Of a DNA stretch of 64,000 bases, positions 24,828-38,169 are shown piece by piece. Numbering within the stretch: position 1 is the first letter of the stretch; each line of letters starts with the position of its first letter. The stretch comes from Leucogyrophana mollusca. Its lineage: Eukaryota; Basidiomycota; Agaricomycetes; Boletales. The notes beneath the pieces were generated by a model that was not told where the DNA came from, did no database searches, and worked only from the letters and a program-made list of their open reading frames with translations. A program made the translations under genes and the position numbers. Where the stretch lies: contig MU266479.1 in the NCBI GenBank assembly GCA_021014945.1, positions 1 to 64,000 on the forward strand, written 5' to 3'.

Positions 24828-25767
24828 ATGTCCTCTCCAGATTCTTCAGGCGGTGCATCTGGCTCACAAGACCCTACGGCGTACTTGCGCTCTGCAACAT
24901 TCTCTCGCGACAGTCCTGCTGCGCCTGAGACTGCAGTCACTGCAAACGACTTTCTTTTGGGTGCTTATGACCCAGCAAAATTACACCCTCTGGCTCAACT
25001 GGGCGACCAATTAGACTATCTAGTACTAGAAGATGATAAGACGAACGAGTTGCCAGGGGCTGGAACTGCCATACCTTCTCGGGGTTGGAGTGATGACTTG
25101 TGCTATGGAACCGGCACGATGTACCTCAGCGGTAAGTGTCCCTCTCCTTCGGCTCCTTAACACGAGTTTTGTACGTTCGACGCGTGTCCATTTCTCCACG
25201 AGTCATCCTTCTCACCTTATCTCAAATATTGAGATCGCCTACTTGGGCCATCCTTATTGTTTTCCTCCTGTCACATGCTCATCCACCTTTCCTCCAGGTC
25301 TGGCCCTAGGTGGTGTTTGGGGTGTGAGCGAGGGCGCTCGAAGACCTCTAGCCGTATCAAACGCGCGACTGCGGATCAACAGCGTTCTTAATTCTGTCAC
25401 AAGAAGGGGGACGTTCATAGGTAACTCGGCTGGTGTACTTGGTAGGTCCACGTTTCTTACTGGAAGAGGCGAATCCATTTATGTGACTGATCATTCGTTA
25501 TTCACAGCCCTTGTCTATAACGGCGTCAACTCAACGATCGATGCTTTTCGCGGAAAACACGATACGGCCGGCAGCATGGCAGCGGGTGCGCTCACGGGCG
25601 CTCTTTACAAGTCAACAGGTACACCGGTTTCTCCTTCCACCTCCTGCTTTACGTGTCTTAAAAAACTTTTCCGTCTTCTCTTAGCCGGGGTAAAACCCGC
25701 TCTCGCAGCAGCGACATTTATATCGGGCCTGGCAGGAATATGGAGCTATGTGAAGAAGAGCGTATGA
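24828..25767 (+). CDS. TIM23: Mitochondrial import inner membrane translocase subunit Tim23
   Basis: Four exons (24828-25131, 25298-25441, 25508-25618, 25685-25767) join in frame. The start codon is the Met of MSSPDSSGGASG; an upstream in-frame Met at 24690 would add 46 unrelated residues and overlap the promoter. The hydrophilic intermembrane-space part includes DPAKLHPLAQLGDQLDYLVL, the region used for presequence binding and dimerisation. The Tim17/Tim23 domain has four helices: GTGTMYLSGLALGGVWGVSE, INSVLNSVTRRGTFIGNSAG (with the conserved Arg and GN), ALVYNGVNSTIDAFRGKHD, and GALTGALYKSTAGVKPALAA. This protein forms the core of the TIM23 complex, which imports presequence-bearing precursors. 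Confidence 0.93.
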
Positions 25768-26193
25768 GCAACTACCTGTAATAAATACCTCTATAATATT
25801 CTCTCGTTGGCAAAGCTTCTCGACTCAAACGGTGCCAGTACTAGCTAGAGTAAGCGTCCCAATGGGATTTACAGAAACACCGTCATCAGTCAGGGATTTC
25901 GATCATATACGACAATATTCTGAGAAGGTCGTGTTTCTGTATATTGGCCGAACGGACTTCGCCATATCGGTCCCTAAGATCTGTCAAACTTTTGGGACTT
26001 TTGTGATTCTGACACCGTTCTGTCTTCCTTTGCCCCCGAGCTCCGCTCCCTGGAAATGAGTGGGTATATGATGATGATCATACACACGAAATGCATAAAT
26101 GCCAAGTTCGGATGCCTTGGTATATCTGGGTTCTCCTGCAGGTGCATAACGCGAGTCCCTTGTCCACCAAGGCGACCTTTATCTCCATAACCT
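25768..26193. other. Intergenic region TIM23 / velvet gene
   Basis: About 0.4 kb holding the TIM23 3' end and the velvet promoter. No supported exon; an extra 5' exon of the velvet gene cannot be excluded. Confidence 0.35.
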
Positions 26194-27667
26194 ATGCCTA
26201 CCAGTTCCCTTGACTCCTCCTACTGGTCCAGGGAATCCTCATGGGAACAAGCGTCGCCCAAGAATGGTTCGGACTCTCCCTGCGGATCTGACATGCACTC
26301 GGCTCATAACCACCTCCCCATTGCACATCCCAGCGTTGACGATAAAACGTCTGTGAGTTGGTTCGCTATCCCATCGTCATCGGTCACAGCCAATCCCCCG
26401 CCGTGGGCTAACGTTCCCGTACTATGGTCACAGTCCACACGTCTAATACGTCCGATCACGCCCATCAAGCCCGTAAAGTGTATCTCGTCGTAAGTTGGCT
26501 ATTTTTCGAAGAGAACGCTGGCTGAACTATTCCGCACAGCAATTACAAGAAGCTGTTTCACGAAATTCCATGCGAAAGTGCGCGTGCATCGCCGAAGTCT
26601 GTCGCTAGCAGTGACCATTCCAGCACGCAATCGCCGCCTTCGGCTTGGAGTCTGCCAACCCAATCTGAATCTTCTAACCAAAGTACGGCGTGGAGTCAAA
26701 CGCCCACAAACGACCGTGGAAGTCCCTCAAACCAGTTTGCTCTTGGCCAACCACGCCTCCAGCCCTCGTCGTTCCTCAACGACGGACAAACGAGGTACAC
26801 GCGGTTTTTTTTGGGTCCCCTTCTGAAAACTGACCCTTGCATGTGGTAAGGTCATACCACCTTGATGTCGTGCAACACCCACAAAGAACAGCAGAGTTCG
26901 GGTCCGCTAGCCTGTCTCGTCTGCCGTTAGCACCGCCAGTGGTAGTGCAGCTCATAGTGCGAGACCGCTTTGGAAATTCGATTATTCCGTAAGTTATCGG
27001 CACTCGCAGGGTAAAGTCAAATGTTGATATTTCACAGTGAAATGGAACTGCCGTTCTTGATCGCTCACTTGTCGCTCTTTTCTGACGACGGTTCAAGGGC
27101 ACTAGACATGGGCTCCTCGCCGACCGGAGGAGCTCCGCCACGGCGTCTACTTTACGGTAATATCGTTTCTTCACCCCAGAAATTACGCGACCTGCAAGGT
27201 CGGCTTGGACTCTATTTTTTGTTCCCTGACGTGAGCATCCGCTGGCGCGGTCGATTTCAACTAGGGATTTCCTTATTGCGAATTTCAGAGTACGTCCGCG
27301 AGAAAGCAGGGCATCTTCGTGATTGTCAGACTCACGATAATCGCAGAACCGATTCCTCCGGAGTTATGAGTATAGCGGCGCAGGGGACCGTACTCGCGCA
27401 AGCCCGCACACGACCTTTTGATGTCCTTGCTCATGAAAATTACGTTGCCCCTGGTGCGTTTCTCCCACTAGCGTATCTTTGCCTTTGATGTTCTAATAAG
27501 CGACGCTTGCCCCCTTTCCGCCTTGCAGCACAGGTAAATCTTAACACTGCTGTATTTCTGGGCTCCGGGCTGAATACCTGTCGTCTTTTCCCTTTAAGAC
27601 CCGCTTCACGCAGAGCCTCCTCCGTCAGGGTGCTCGAATCCATGCTTTCACGCCTAACAGTCCTTAG
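26194..27667 (+). CDS. Velvet-domain transcriptional regulator
   Basis: Velvet proteins are fungal DNA-binding factors controlling development and secondary metabolism. The first exon (26194 to about 26490) is Ser/Pro-rich and splices in phase to NYKKLFHEIP; the next 180 bases stay Ser/Gln-rich. The velvet domain begins SYHLDVVQHPQRTAEFGS and runs PPVVVQLIVRDRFGNSIIP, then MELPFLIAHLSLFSDDGSRA, RRLLYGNIVSSPQKLRDLQG, RLGLYFLFPDVSIRWRGRFQ and LGISLLRIS, and after another intron AQGTVLAQARTRPFDVLAHE. The last exon is TRFTQSLLRQGARIHAFTPN with stop at 27665-27667. Joining the last two large exons in frame requires a 5-nt exon (27529-27533). The GFGDKDRR-like motif of VosA/VelB is missing (QRTAEFG instead), so I assign no subfamily. 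Confidence 0.8.
27529..27533 (+). other. Candidate 5-nt micro-exon of the velvet gene
   Basis: CACAG is bordered by TTGCAG upstream and GTAAAT downstream. Including it restores the frame between YVAP and TRFTQS; skipping it shifts the frame and destroys the conserved end of the velvet fold. Confidence 0.5.
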
Positions 27668-28889
27668 ACCCTAGATTCTGCACTCGGACTTTCCGGCGCA
27701 TTTCGGTCACTTTCTGGCATTTTACATGTGTACATCATTGTCTATTCGTCTTCACCCGCACTGGCATTTGGATCTTCGATCTTCTGTATCCTGTTTCTTT
27801 TTTTCCCCCAAAGGCCAAGACGCAAATATGATTGCTACAAGTCCAAGGGGAAGGATCGGGGACGGAGGTGACAAGGTTTGAATGCGTCGCAGTAAGGTAA
27901 TAAGCGACGTGTGTTTTGACTCAAGCTTATTCTACGCCAGACAAAGTTCAGCACTCTGCCTTCGATCGGCGATACGCATCTGATCGAGGGCGAGCAGGCG
28001 AGTAACATTGCGTGCAAAGTCATTATTAGATCCCAACGGCCGGGTTCCCTTCAGAATATAAATGGACCATGAGACACCTTTCCGGATCGCTTGATCACCG
28101 ATATCCTCATTTCAGCCTGAAATCCGGTTAAGGGGATTTACAGCGCCCACCGCATTATATCTATTTATTCTGACAAACAGCCTCACGGTCCAGGGGACGC
28201 GGGATGCGGTGGGATAGGAGAGTCCTCGGGTGGGTTGGCCTGGTTCCCGGAGCAACTCCCTCGGCGGATGGACTCCATGAGAGGCTTCCGACTACGGAAG
28301 TTGAGTGCACACACACATCCCTGAGACCAGTCAGGGAGGCTAGCCATCGCACTCGGAAGTTCGGAGCTCGTAGTCACAGCGAGCCTTGTTTTAGGTTCGC
28401 CTCGTTGGCAACAGGGCAGGCGGACTCCCCTAGCAGCCGGGCTATCGTGCAATTGGTTGTGTCTATTCTTGCCGGTGACTCCCAGAACTCTCGGCTGTGG
28501 AGGCACCGCAGACGCGTGTGATCATGTATAACCCTGTCGGTTACTTTGCGCAGTTCCACAACGGGGCCATCTCAGTGTTCCCTGCATCATGGTGGAGTAC
28601 CGTTCTCGTTTGAATGTAGACCTCCTAATCCATGGCTACGAATGTATTGTTCGCAGAAGTGGTTGATCCAAACAGAGTCCCATCGCTTCCGAAAAAGCAA
28701 GGCCGGAGGATAACATTACCACCTTCAAGTACATTGGCAGCGCAAATGCAGCATCACCTTGCTCAGAGTCTACGACGCAATGAATGTGGCAATGAACGTA
28801 ACAAACAGATAGAAATATATAGCAAGATGAATACAATAGTTGTACAATAGTGTAAACCGTGACGTCCCTAGAAATGCTCGAGCTATGAT
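27668..28889. other. 1.2-kb intergenic region before histone H3
   Basis: No recognised gene. It contains the 3' flanks of the velvet gene and of histone H3 copy 1. Short open frames on both strands around 28180-28520 overlap one another and have no family match. Confidence 0.4.
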
Positions 28890-29480
<591 letters not shown>

Positions 29481-29813
29481 TGCTTGTTGCTTGTTGTGAT
29501 GGAAGCTTGGTGGTCAGCGCTTTGTAGTGGTGGTAAAGGCAAAGATGGAAAGACGGGCTCTGTGTGTGGCCCTCTATTTATTTTAACGCGTCGCGCCGGG
29601 TCACGTGTATCCGCGTCTGTGCAATCAACAAGGAAATTCAGCACAGCCACCTACCGGCCATATATAACGTGTCGGGTGGCTGAAGCTGTTCCGTCGCTCA
29701 GAGTCCCGTACTACCACCTTACTTCACCACACTTCACCACACTTCACCACACTTCACCACACTTCACTCCACTTCACTCCACTTCACTCCCCTTTTACAT
29801 ATCACTTGAACAA
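29481..29813. promoter_or_regulatory. Bidirectional H3-H4 promoter, copy 1, with decamer array
   Basis: These 333 bases separate the two histone start codons. A TAAATAG-like box lies about 95 bases from the H3 start and TATATAAC near 29661-29668 toward H4. Just upstream of H4, 29721-29790 holds seven tandem 10-base units: four ACTTCACCAC, then three ACTTCACTCC. Copy 2 has only three comparable units. Confidence 0.8.
29721..29790. repeat. Tandem decamer array, 7 units
   Basis: Four exact ACTTCACCAC units are followed by three exact ACTTCACTCC units, ending 23 bases before the H4 start codon. This is within the H4 5' leader or core promoter. Confidence 0.95.
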
Positions 29814-30286
<473 letters not shown>

Positions 30287-33200
30287 ACGGTTTTCGGGTA
30301 CTGCTGTGGCTGTATTGTATCTGTACTATTATAATTTTCCATTCACTATTTCATCGCGCTCGTAAGATCTTTTGTCATCGTTGCGTTGTATGACCGCGGT
30401 CCTTCAACTATGATCTATTTCAATCTTGTGAATTTTACCACCAAATTGGTCTTCCATGGCGAACGCTTGCGATGTGCATGGTACCCCTGTGCAGTTCACC
30501 TCCAAGCTCATTCAGGTTCATTTTCTGGTATTCTGCTTGTGATGATTTCGTTTGACTACCCCCGTTCCACCAATTTTGGGTTTAAGTACAGCATATTAGC
30601 TAGCACGTTGAAGAAATCTCGGTCGTCGGCACTGCGTCAATTGGCTCTATTCTCCAGCATAAAAAACATCAGAAGGCGCACTCCCCGAGCCCGGACTTGA
30701 TGACATCGATGAAGGGCCAATCAGTCCGTTTTCATCCACCTTATCATGCTAACTGGATACCAACTGACACGTAACGTAGGTACGTCGTGATCTAACAAGC
30801 ACGCGAGTCGTGTACGTTTGTACGGTGGGCTGAAGGGGGGAATGGGGAATGTGAACAGCTATCTTGATGGGTTCAGAGCGAATGACGAACTGCATCGCGG
30901 CAGGTATAAGCGAGGCCGTCGCGGAGTGCCAATTCATATGCCGTTGGACGTGGTTGGACTCACTTCAAAGTTCAAGTTCAAGGTCTTGGAACATTCGCGA
31001 ACTATATGTAGAGTTCACAAGGTAAGTCAAGTTTAAGTTGTATCAGCACGTCCAAGTCCTCACTTCTAGCTCCTGATCCCGTGAGTAAAATCAATCCGGC
31101 TCTAAGGCCCAACAATAGAAGAGGCTAGACCATGTGTCAATTTTATTCAAGTTTGGTCGAGGATTTCGTTGTCGACATGGGCTATGAACTGCGCCTTAGG
31201 GTGGGCGATTAGCAGGAGGAATGAATGTTATGATCTTGGTTCGCTCTCCATTTGGTCCGTTCCTCGCATCCCACTATGAGTGACAGAGAGCTCCATCTTG
31301 TCATCAAAATGGCCTCATGACGATAAAACCTGTTTCTTCGTGAGGGTGACGTCCATCACTGTTGAGCACCGCAGATTTCTCACCGCCTAGGAATTATCCA
31401 CCTCCAGCGCCACTCATTACCTCAACGAGCAGCAATCACCAATCTTCGGCCGCTGGCTTTTACTGTGTTCGTTTGAACCGCTGACCCTCGCCACTGAAGC
31501 CACTGAATAGTGCTCGCATGCACACCGCATTGATCCTCCTGACTCATACCAGCGGCAAGGCGCGAGTGGAATGTCTTGAGGGTACGGTGGCTGCCATTCC
31601 GGACTAGACTTCCATTTCCGACGGCAAGCTTTAAATTCTGCCTCACCTACCCACACCACACGGCGGCATGACCATCCAATGTCAACGTTCGAGGGACAAA
31701 CTTGCGTCACTCTTACGCAAGTGTCGAGCCGATATCCACTGCTACTGGGTATTTTGTGTTTGCGAAGTGAAGACTGTCGAAGACTTACTGCGAAAGTTCC
31801 ACATCGCACCCTTCAGTGCAAAGCGACCCGGCGTGCAACCCACCTCGATATAGGCGGCAGTCAAACCCAAACCGAACAAATAGCACCGCTGCCTAGATAT
31901 GGGAGTGTGGGATGCATATCCCTTTCTGCCTTTCGCTCGAAAACTTAGTGTTGTCTGTGGAGAGCTGGGGGCGGCGGGAAAATGAGCTCAACGTCGAAGC
32001 TGAGTGAGGACAAAACTTTGGGGAGAGACTTGGTCAGACGTAGGTGGGCAAGTCGCACGGTGGGTTGGTACAACCTTAAGTCTCGTATTGCCTGCGAGAC
32101 CGTTGTGTCCAGTGGGAATTCAAAATTATGCGCACGTCGATCGGGCAGCGGGAGGTGAGCTGGGGTCATATGTGGGATTAACGACGCCAGGGAGAACGGC
32201 ACTGCGTCCCCTGACTTTCGAGTCAGAACAGCATAGCAATATTGAGGTGAAGTCTTCTGTCGTATTCCCCGACACCCCCGAAGCCGCCACGTCAAGCCGC
32301 ATCCCAGTAAAACCATAAATTTGCAGCAAATACTGTCCATCATCTGCTGTTGACGACTCCTGTACTCTGTAGTTCCAGCTATACCGTGACGATCGTCGAG
32401 GGGTAACCCAAGGGAGTCGGGTGAAGCCAGCTAGTATTTGCCTCGGAGGTCATGGCGCGAGTGCCCTCAAAACACGAGCGACGGGGAAGTCGAGCATAAA
32501 ATACTCGCTTGAGTGAGCGATAGACGTATCTTGGAGGTAGTACTTATTCGAAGTGCTCTAACAAGAGTATGCGATTTTTTTGGGAGTCTGGGAGCAAGGG
32601 TGGTAGGTAAAGGTACCACATGGAGGAGAGAAAAGTTAAGCGGTGGACAACTGCGTGTTTTTGTTAACGCTCAAAAGTAGCGAATTAAAAAAAATGGCAG
32701 TGAATTGGCGGAAGTACGGTGGTTCCGCGATATGATCTGGCCACATATAATTTTGGCTGCCGTCACTGCAGACATTCCGCCTGTTTCTGCCGACCTTCAG
32801 CATGCTGCTGTAGCCAATTAGGCAGGGACAAACACTAGCATTCGGGCCCCCAAACTAAAATGGCAAGATGCTGTTCTGTCCTAATAGTAACTCCCTTCCA
32901 TCATTCACGCGGCACAATCCTTGGAGATTTTGGGGGTCCCAAAACCACGATCAACCATCCTGCACGGACGTGGATCGAAACTCACCTGGTAATAGCAGCC
33001 TGCCCGTGATTGAGGGTGACAATCGCCAACGGTATCAGGGAACGTTGTGGGCTGGCCCGGATTCCATAGATGGGCGGCCACCCTCGTTTTGATAACCCAT
33101 TGTAAACTGGCTGAACAGCAAGACAGATATTTATACTCGTCCACGACCCGCTCACCTGTGGATGAGGCATCGATATGTCGACAGAAGTTCTAACGAGAAC

Positions 33201-33772
33201 TAGCCCATTGAGTACCACTGTTTGTAGAAAGTTTGTTTTCACCGTGAGGGTGGAAGCTGCCGTGACTGGGAAACAGAACCCAAAGTCGAGCCGTGACAAA
33301 CATGCTTTATTAAAACCTTCAAAGGTGAAGTCAGATTCGGAACGATTATTACGATGCTAACCGGCATCCCAATTTCCTACACGAATAGGTAAATTCCAAA
33401 TACCAGTGGTAAACGGCGCGACATGGTGCTTAGAGAAATTCAAATACCAGGTTTATGATCAGTGGAGATTTAGGTTCCAGGGGCGGGAAGAGACAGCTAG
33501 TATGGAGTAACACACCTGATAATAGATTTTTGGAGAGCTACTGGGCACGATCGCTTAGCAGTGTCCACCTTGCCTTAGGGGTGAGATTTTTTGATAAGAG
33601 ACATCTATGAAGCTGCCGTAAAATGGAGGAGAGTAAAAGTTCCCCTCATGAGTGTGACTGTATGTCCATAGGACCTCTCACATATTTGAGCACAAACAGG
33701 AACCGACGGCGACCTGGAAACTCCCAGAAACAACTACTTCCAGAAATGGAAATATGATTAGTCAGGACTAGG
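30287..33772. other. 3.5-kb stretch without a recognised gene
   Basis: Apart from the weak candidate listed separately at 32994-33299, I see no family signature here. Reading frames are short and overlap on both strands around 31420-31950 and 31945-32343. The right end should contain the NUP85 promoter. It may contain species-specific genes, noncoding RNA or decayed sequence. Confidence 0.4.
32994..33299 (-). CDS. Possible orphan gene fragment (two spliced exons)
   Basis: A minus-strand frame starts MSRLDFGFCFPVTAAST at 33299 with a mildly hydrophobic stretch (FLQTVVLNGLVLV). It reaches a GTGAGC donor after MPHPQ, and after a short intron (about 33118-33155) an exon continues in phase as PVYNGLSKRGWPPIYGI to a GTGAGT donor near 32993. 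The splice signals agree with the phase, but no family is recognised and the rest of the gene is not clear. This could be chance. Confidence 0.2.
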
Positions 33773-36608
33773 ATGGACGCCTTTGTGGCTAATGAGCGGT
33801 TTCAAGACCGTGACACAGGTTCCGTGATCGACGCGCTCCTCTTTTTCTTTCGCGTGCATTTTGTTGCTATGAACGTTACAGGACACCTGGGTCTTTTTCC
33901 ACCTCTCGTTCCACCCGGGCACGCAGGGGATTTTCTACAGTCTGGTAGAGTATTATTATCGACCACGTCTCCTTTGAACGACACTCTGGCAGTATTTGCG
34001 GCTGCGAATGTTGTGCGTGTCAGCCTATCTAACACCTCCCTTTGGCTCACCCCTCTCAGCCAGGTGTCCAGAGCTCTCAACACACAGCAGTGTACAGTTC
34101 GGATGACCAGCCCATCTTTTTTGCAAGCTCAGAAGTGACACCGTCTTCCGAACGGCGCCTGGTACATGTGCTCTTGTTGCATCTCGGGTTCACGCTCATG
34201 CTATCTTAGTTCATTGGCGACACGTCCATAATCTTTGCGGCGCTACAAAACTTGACGAATACTGCTCGTGCGCGGGGGCCCGAATGGTGCAGATGACACT
34301 AGAATGAAATGCTACCAGTTGCTTACCATGTTCTCAGGCTACAGAACGAAGAAGGTCAACGAATGATAAGGAAGCTCGCAATGGACTACATCAATTTTAC
34401 CAAAGAATGCTGGATTCATGCTTCGGTGAGCCAACTGTCAGAGGAAATCTTGACGTTTGATTAACCCTTTAAGGCATTTAGCAAGCACCCAGTCAGCCAG
34501 AAGGATCACCCCAGTTTTCTGATGATCACTACCGAAGTCTCTACGCATGCCTTTCGCTCTTTGCTGTGCTTTATGTTCCTGAGTACGGGTTTGAGGATGC
34601 GCCTGTTGGAGATGATCTGATGGAATGGCTAAACATTCATTTCATTGAGCCATCCACGGAAGAAGGCGATCATCTGTCTGGCCTGGAACGGCCATGGCAA
34701 GACGAAACATTTTGGCCATATCTACTAAGGTTAGTTAGTGTACCATGCGCCTTGATTCCGATTCCCAATACTGCACAGAGCGACCCTGAGAGGGCTCTCC
34801 AAAGCTGCTACCTTCTTCATCGGCACGTTATCGCGCCATTCATCCGCAGATCTTCGGCGGCTATCAGGACAGGTCTCCCCACTCCTCAGCAGTCAGCCCC
34901 GCCTTCAAAACTTCAGCACGGAACGGGATTTCGCTTACGCTTCTCACCGCTGGAAAGACAAAATCAAGACTTTGCGCATTGAAATGGATGGCGTTCCCGA
35001 AGCAGATCGACAAGATGAATTCGACAATTGGTGGGATCGCCTGAGTGACTTAATAGGCATACTAGAAGGTCGAGGCGAAGTCATACAAAAGGTCTGCGAA
35101 GATCTCGGTGCTGATTGGAAGGAAGTTTGCGTTGCTTGGGGTGTCTTCACGGACACCCGGTTGCGTAGGCAAGACCTACCGTATGCATCACAGCTCTCAT
35201 GAATGATGTCACCGTTTTCTGACCTTTTCATTGGTTTCCACAGGGACATTGTGGCACGCATTCTGGAAGAGATGCCCCCAGACCCTACAAATCCGGAGGA
35301 TATGATGCACGCAGCTCTATTCAACGGCGACCCGGCCAGAGCTCTGATTCACGCGGCGCACATTGATCCGTGGCTTGGTGCCCACTTAGCAGACATGATG
35401 GAGGTCCTATCTTTAATAGAGATAGAGGCCAATGAGGAGTACGTGTCGTTTATCGCAATGGCGTTAGTACCTCGCTCAGTGTCTTTGCAGATCTGGCCTA
35501 AGTCTCAGGAATCACTATGTGCTCTCCTACGCGCAATATTTACACTCGGACCCCGCATTGTGGAGAATCACCGTCGCTTACATGTTCTCTTGCGGTGAAA
35601 TTGGTATCAGAAGCGCGGATGAAGTGTTGGCACGCGTTCCGATGGGATTGCGACGCACGGGAGATAAACTCATAGGCTCCGGGGAGAAAACAACTGAAGG
35701 AACCTCAAATCTCACTGATCTCGCAAGGGTTGTGAAGGATGTCAATGCTACTTGCTACGAGTATCAGAGAGAAGAGGTGCGAAGGGTTGTTTGCCGGGTA
35801 TGCCTACTTCCCAGTATTCTGCCTCTGCTGATTATACTGATCCTTCGCTAGATAGCTGCACAGATTTTTGTGCAAGAAAAAGAATACGGGCTTGCTCTGT
35901 CTTACTGTTCTTCTGCGGAAGATTGGCCCGGTCTTGGACGAGTAGTCGATCGTGTATTAGAAGAATACATCGACGCAGGTCCGTATCTCATTATGATCTA
36001 TTTTCGTTCTGACATGACTTGATTTTTCTATCAGGACCTGATCAATTTACCCATTACGTTGCCAGTATCGCGCCATCGCTCCAGGCTGTTCGAACACAGC
36101 CCGGAGCTCAAGGCATTTTCATCCATAGACTGATATTCGCTGTCCGATATGCTGAGTTCCATCAGCGCTTGAAGAATCAAGATCTCTATGACGCAGCTGC
36201 GGATTTGATGTCTATGTTTCAAGAAGACTTAGTTCCGAAGTCGTGGTGGGGCGCCATCCTTTGCGAAGCTGTCACACTTATTCAGCACAGTGAGTCCTGA
36301 GAGCTATCCTACTATCTAGCCTTCCTGATCAAAAGTGGGTCGGACCAGATGCGGTTCTGTTGTTCTCGTATGCAAGCGCGTGTATCCTGCTGCAGCGACT
36401 GGAAGAAGTCTTCACTAGAGCTGACCAAGGATCGGGAGACGATTATCTCAGGGTGTTGATGGCGAAATCGAAAGGGAGCACTCTGCAAGACGCTTTGACT
36501 CGGCTGCAAGCGACGCGTCTCGCGCTGGCGAAATATTTCGCCCGTTGCGCCATGATCGGGACTGGAGGGAAGCAGATCGCCGAGCGAAGGTTCAGCGTTG
36601 GAGTGTAA
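33773..36608 (+). CDS. NUP85: Nucleoporin Nup85 (Y-complex subunit)
   Basis: This is a scaffold nucleoporin of the Nup84/Nup107 Y-complex, built from alpha-helical hairpins. The start is uncertain: in-frame Mets lie at 33773 and 33869. The N-terminal segments include SPLNDTLAVFAAA and, after introns, NEEGQRMIRKLAMDYINFTK. The most diagnostic part is LYVPEYGFEDAPVGDDLMEW, then LNIHFIEPSTEEGDHLSGLE and RPWQDETFWPYLLR. It continues with FDNWWDRLSDLIGILEGRGE, VCEDLGADWKEVCVAWGVFT and DTRLRRQDLP, then LEEMPPDPTNPEDMMHAALF, YAQYLHSDPALWRITVAYMF, EYGLALSYCSSAEDWPGLGR, and the last exon ALAKYFARCAMIGTGGKQIA. The helical Nup85 domain is complete to the stop at 36606-36608. It has about ten short introns. 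Confidence 0.88.
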
Positions 36609-38169
36609 AAATATTGTACCTGAGCTCCATACACTGGAACAAGACGGGGTATCGCTGAGATCGATGCGACGTTGAGATGGTAGCGAGCGCTATCATATCG
36701 GCCGCGTGCGTGACGCGGGTTTTAAACCTGTTCTAACCTTGCAAATTTCAGACCCCATCACGACGATCCAGAAGTTGGCATGTGTTTGGCATGAATTTTG
36801 GGGTAAGACGATGTACGGGTAAGAATGTCTCCACAGCCAGTCTTTATTACTGTGGGGGTTTGTAGTCTCCGATGTCGTGGGGGTAAACGCCGATCGTAAG
36901 TGTGACGTCGACTTTTTTGACCACTTCGGGGACGACTCTTCCGAGGTTGGTCAATACCTGGATAAATTTCCTCGTATGTCGTTGTACACATCTCATCGCT
37001 TCACCAACGCTGATCCGGTTCTACCTGTGACCAGTGCTTTGTGTTGCCCGTCATATATATATATGACCACGTTGCCCAGGGCCACGGTTCTTGGAAGCAC
37101 CCAGGGGTTTTCGATTCATGCGACTCATCTCCGCAAGTGGCGGTGAGGGCCCCTTTTCTCGAGCGTCTAATGATCTCCAGTATAGCTGTATGCCATGAAT
37201 GGACCGGCAGTGTGGGAGGCTGGGGATGTTGAATGCCGCCGGTGGCGCCGATCCTGTCAGACTTAATCTCTTCTCAAGTGACTTCGGTTTGAAGTGACTT
37301 ACGAGAAACCTGGAGTTATCGAGTCTGGATCAATCTTCCGCAGGCCGTTAAATTTGGTGAATCAATCGTGGAAACACGTTCCAGCTGCCGCTTAGGGGAG
37401 TCCTGTTTATCGATGGCTAATTGATAGCTTATGGGGACCGGAACAGGACACTGTTCAGTGACATTCAACTCGAAGCGGTGCCGTGGAAGGTGACCGTCAG
37501 CCATTTGCACCCACAGAAGGTCCATGAATGGCGACTATCTCACGCGAGGCTCGACTAGCCCATGCACGTCATCAACTTGGACTTAGCTCAATATTGCAAG
37601 CGAAAGTCTTCGCTGCGGGAATTCGTCTGAAATCTTGCTGGCAATACGAATCACTGGTCACGATCGATAAATTGGGCCTCAGCGATCTGGTCTTCCAAAC
37701 CACACCTTAAACTTGAGCACGCTCGGGTTTGTTGGAGGCTCTCGTTTCGCGATTCGCGTCTTCGTCTTTCCGGACTACGAACATCCACGTTATCTGGACC
37801 AATAGTCGATTTGTGGGGAACTCATGTTCTCTTTCGATGATCGTACGTTTTCTGCCCACTCGTGTCAGCTGTGACCACAAACCGGGAGCTTGGTGTAGCT
37901 GATACCAGAAGGGGGTCAATTGAGGACCCTCTTTGTTGGCCTTGACACCGTGAAAGACTAGAACATATTGATTCGTGTGCCCGGGAGCGTGGCCCACCGT
38001 TTGCTCAATCTAGAAAATGACGACTTTCTCAAGTGCTAAAGGTCAGGTGCCCGATTCGAATTTTTCGAACGCTACACAGAAGGTACAGTATAAAACCAGA
38101 ACCCCATTGCTCGACTCTTTAACCATCCCAACAGTCTCATCGACATCTTTTGCTCTCTTCATTTCCATA
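36609..38169. other. 1.6-kb intergenic region with an unassigned minus-strand frame
   Basis: No recognised gene. A minus-strand open frame at 37707-37997 (96 codons, with PQLTPFWYQLHQAPGLWSQL) and another at 37316-37525 look more protein-like than average but match no family I know and are not clearly joined. A short (TA)n run sits at about 37055-37065. Confidence 0.35.

Noticed and set aside
36090..36110. Palindrome GGCTGTTCGAACACAGCC
   Set aside because: It lies inside NUP85 coding sequence (QAVRTQP) and has no partner or context suggesting a binding site.
37050..37070. Short (TA)n run
   Set aside because: Too short to be more than a common microsatellite.
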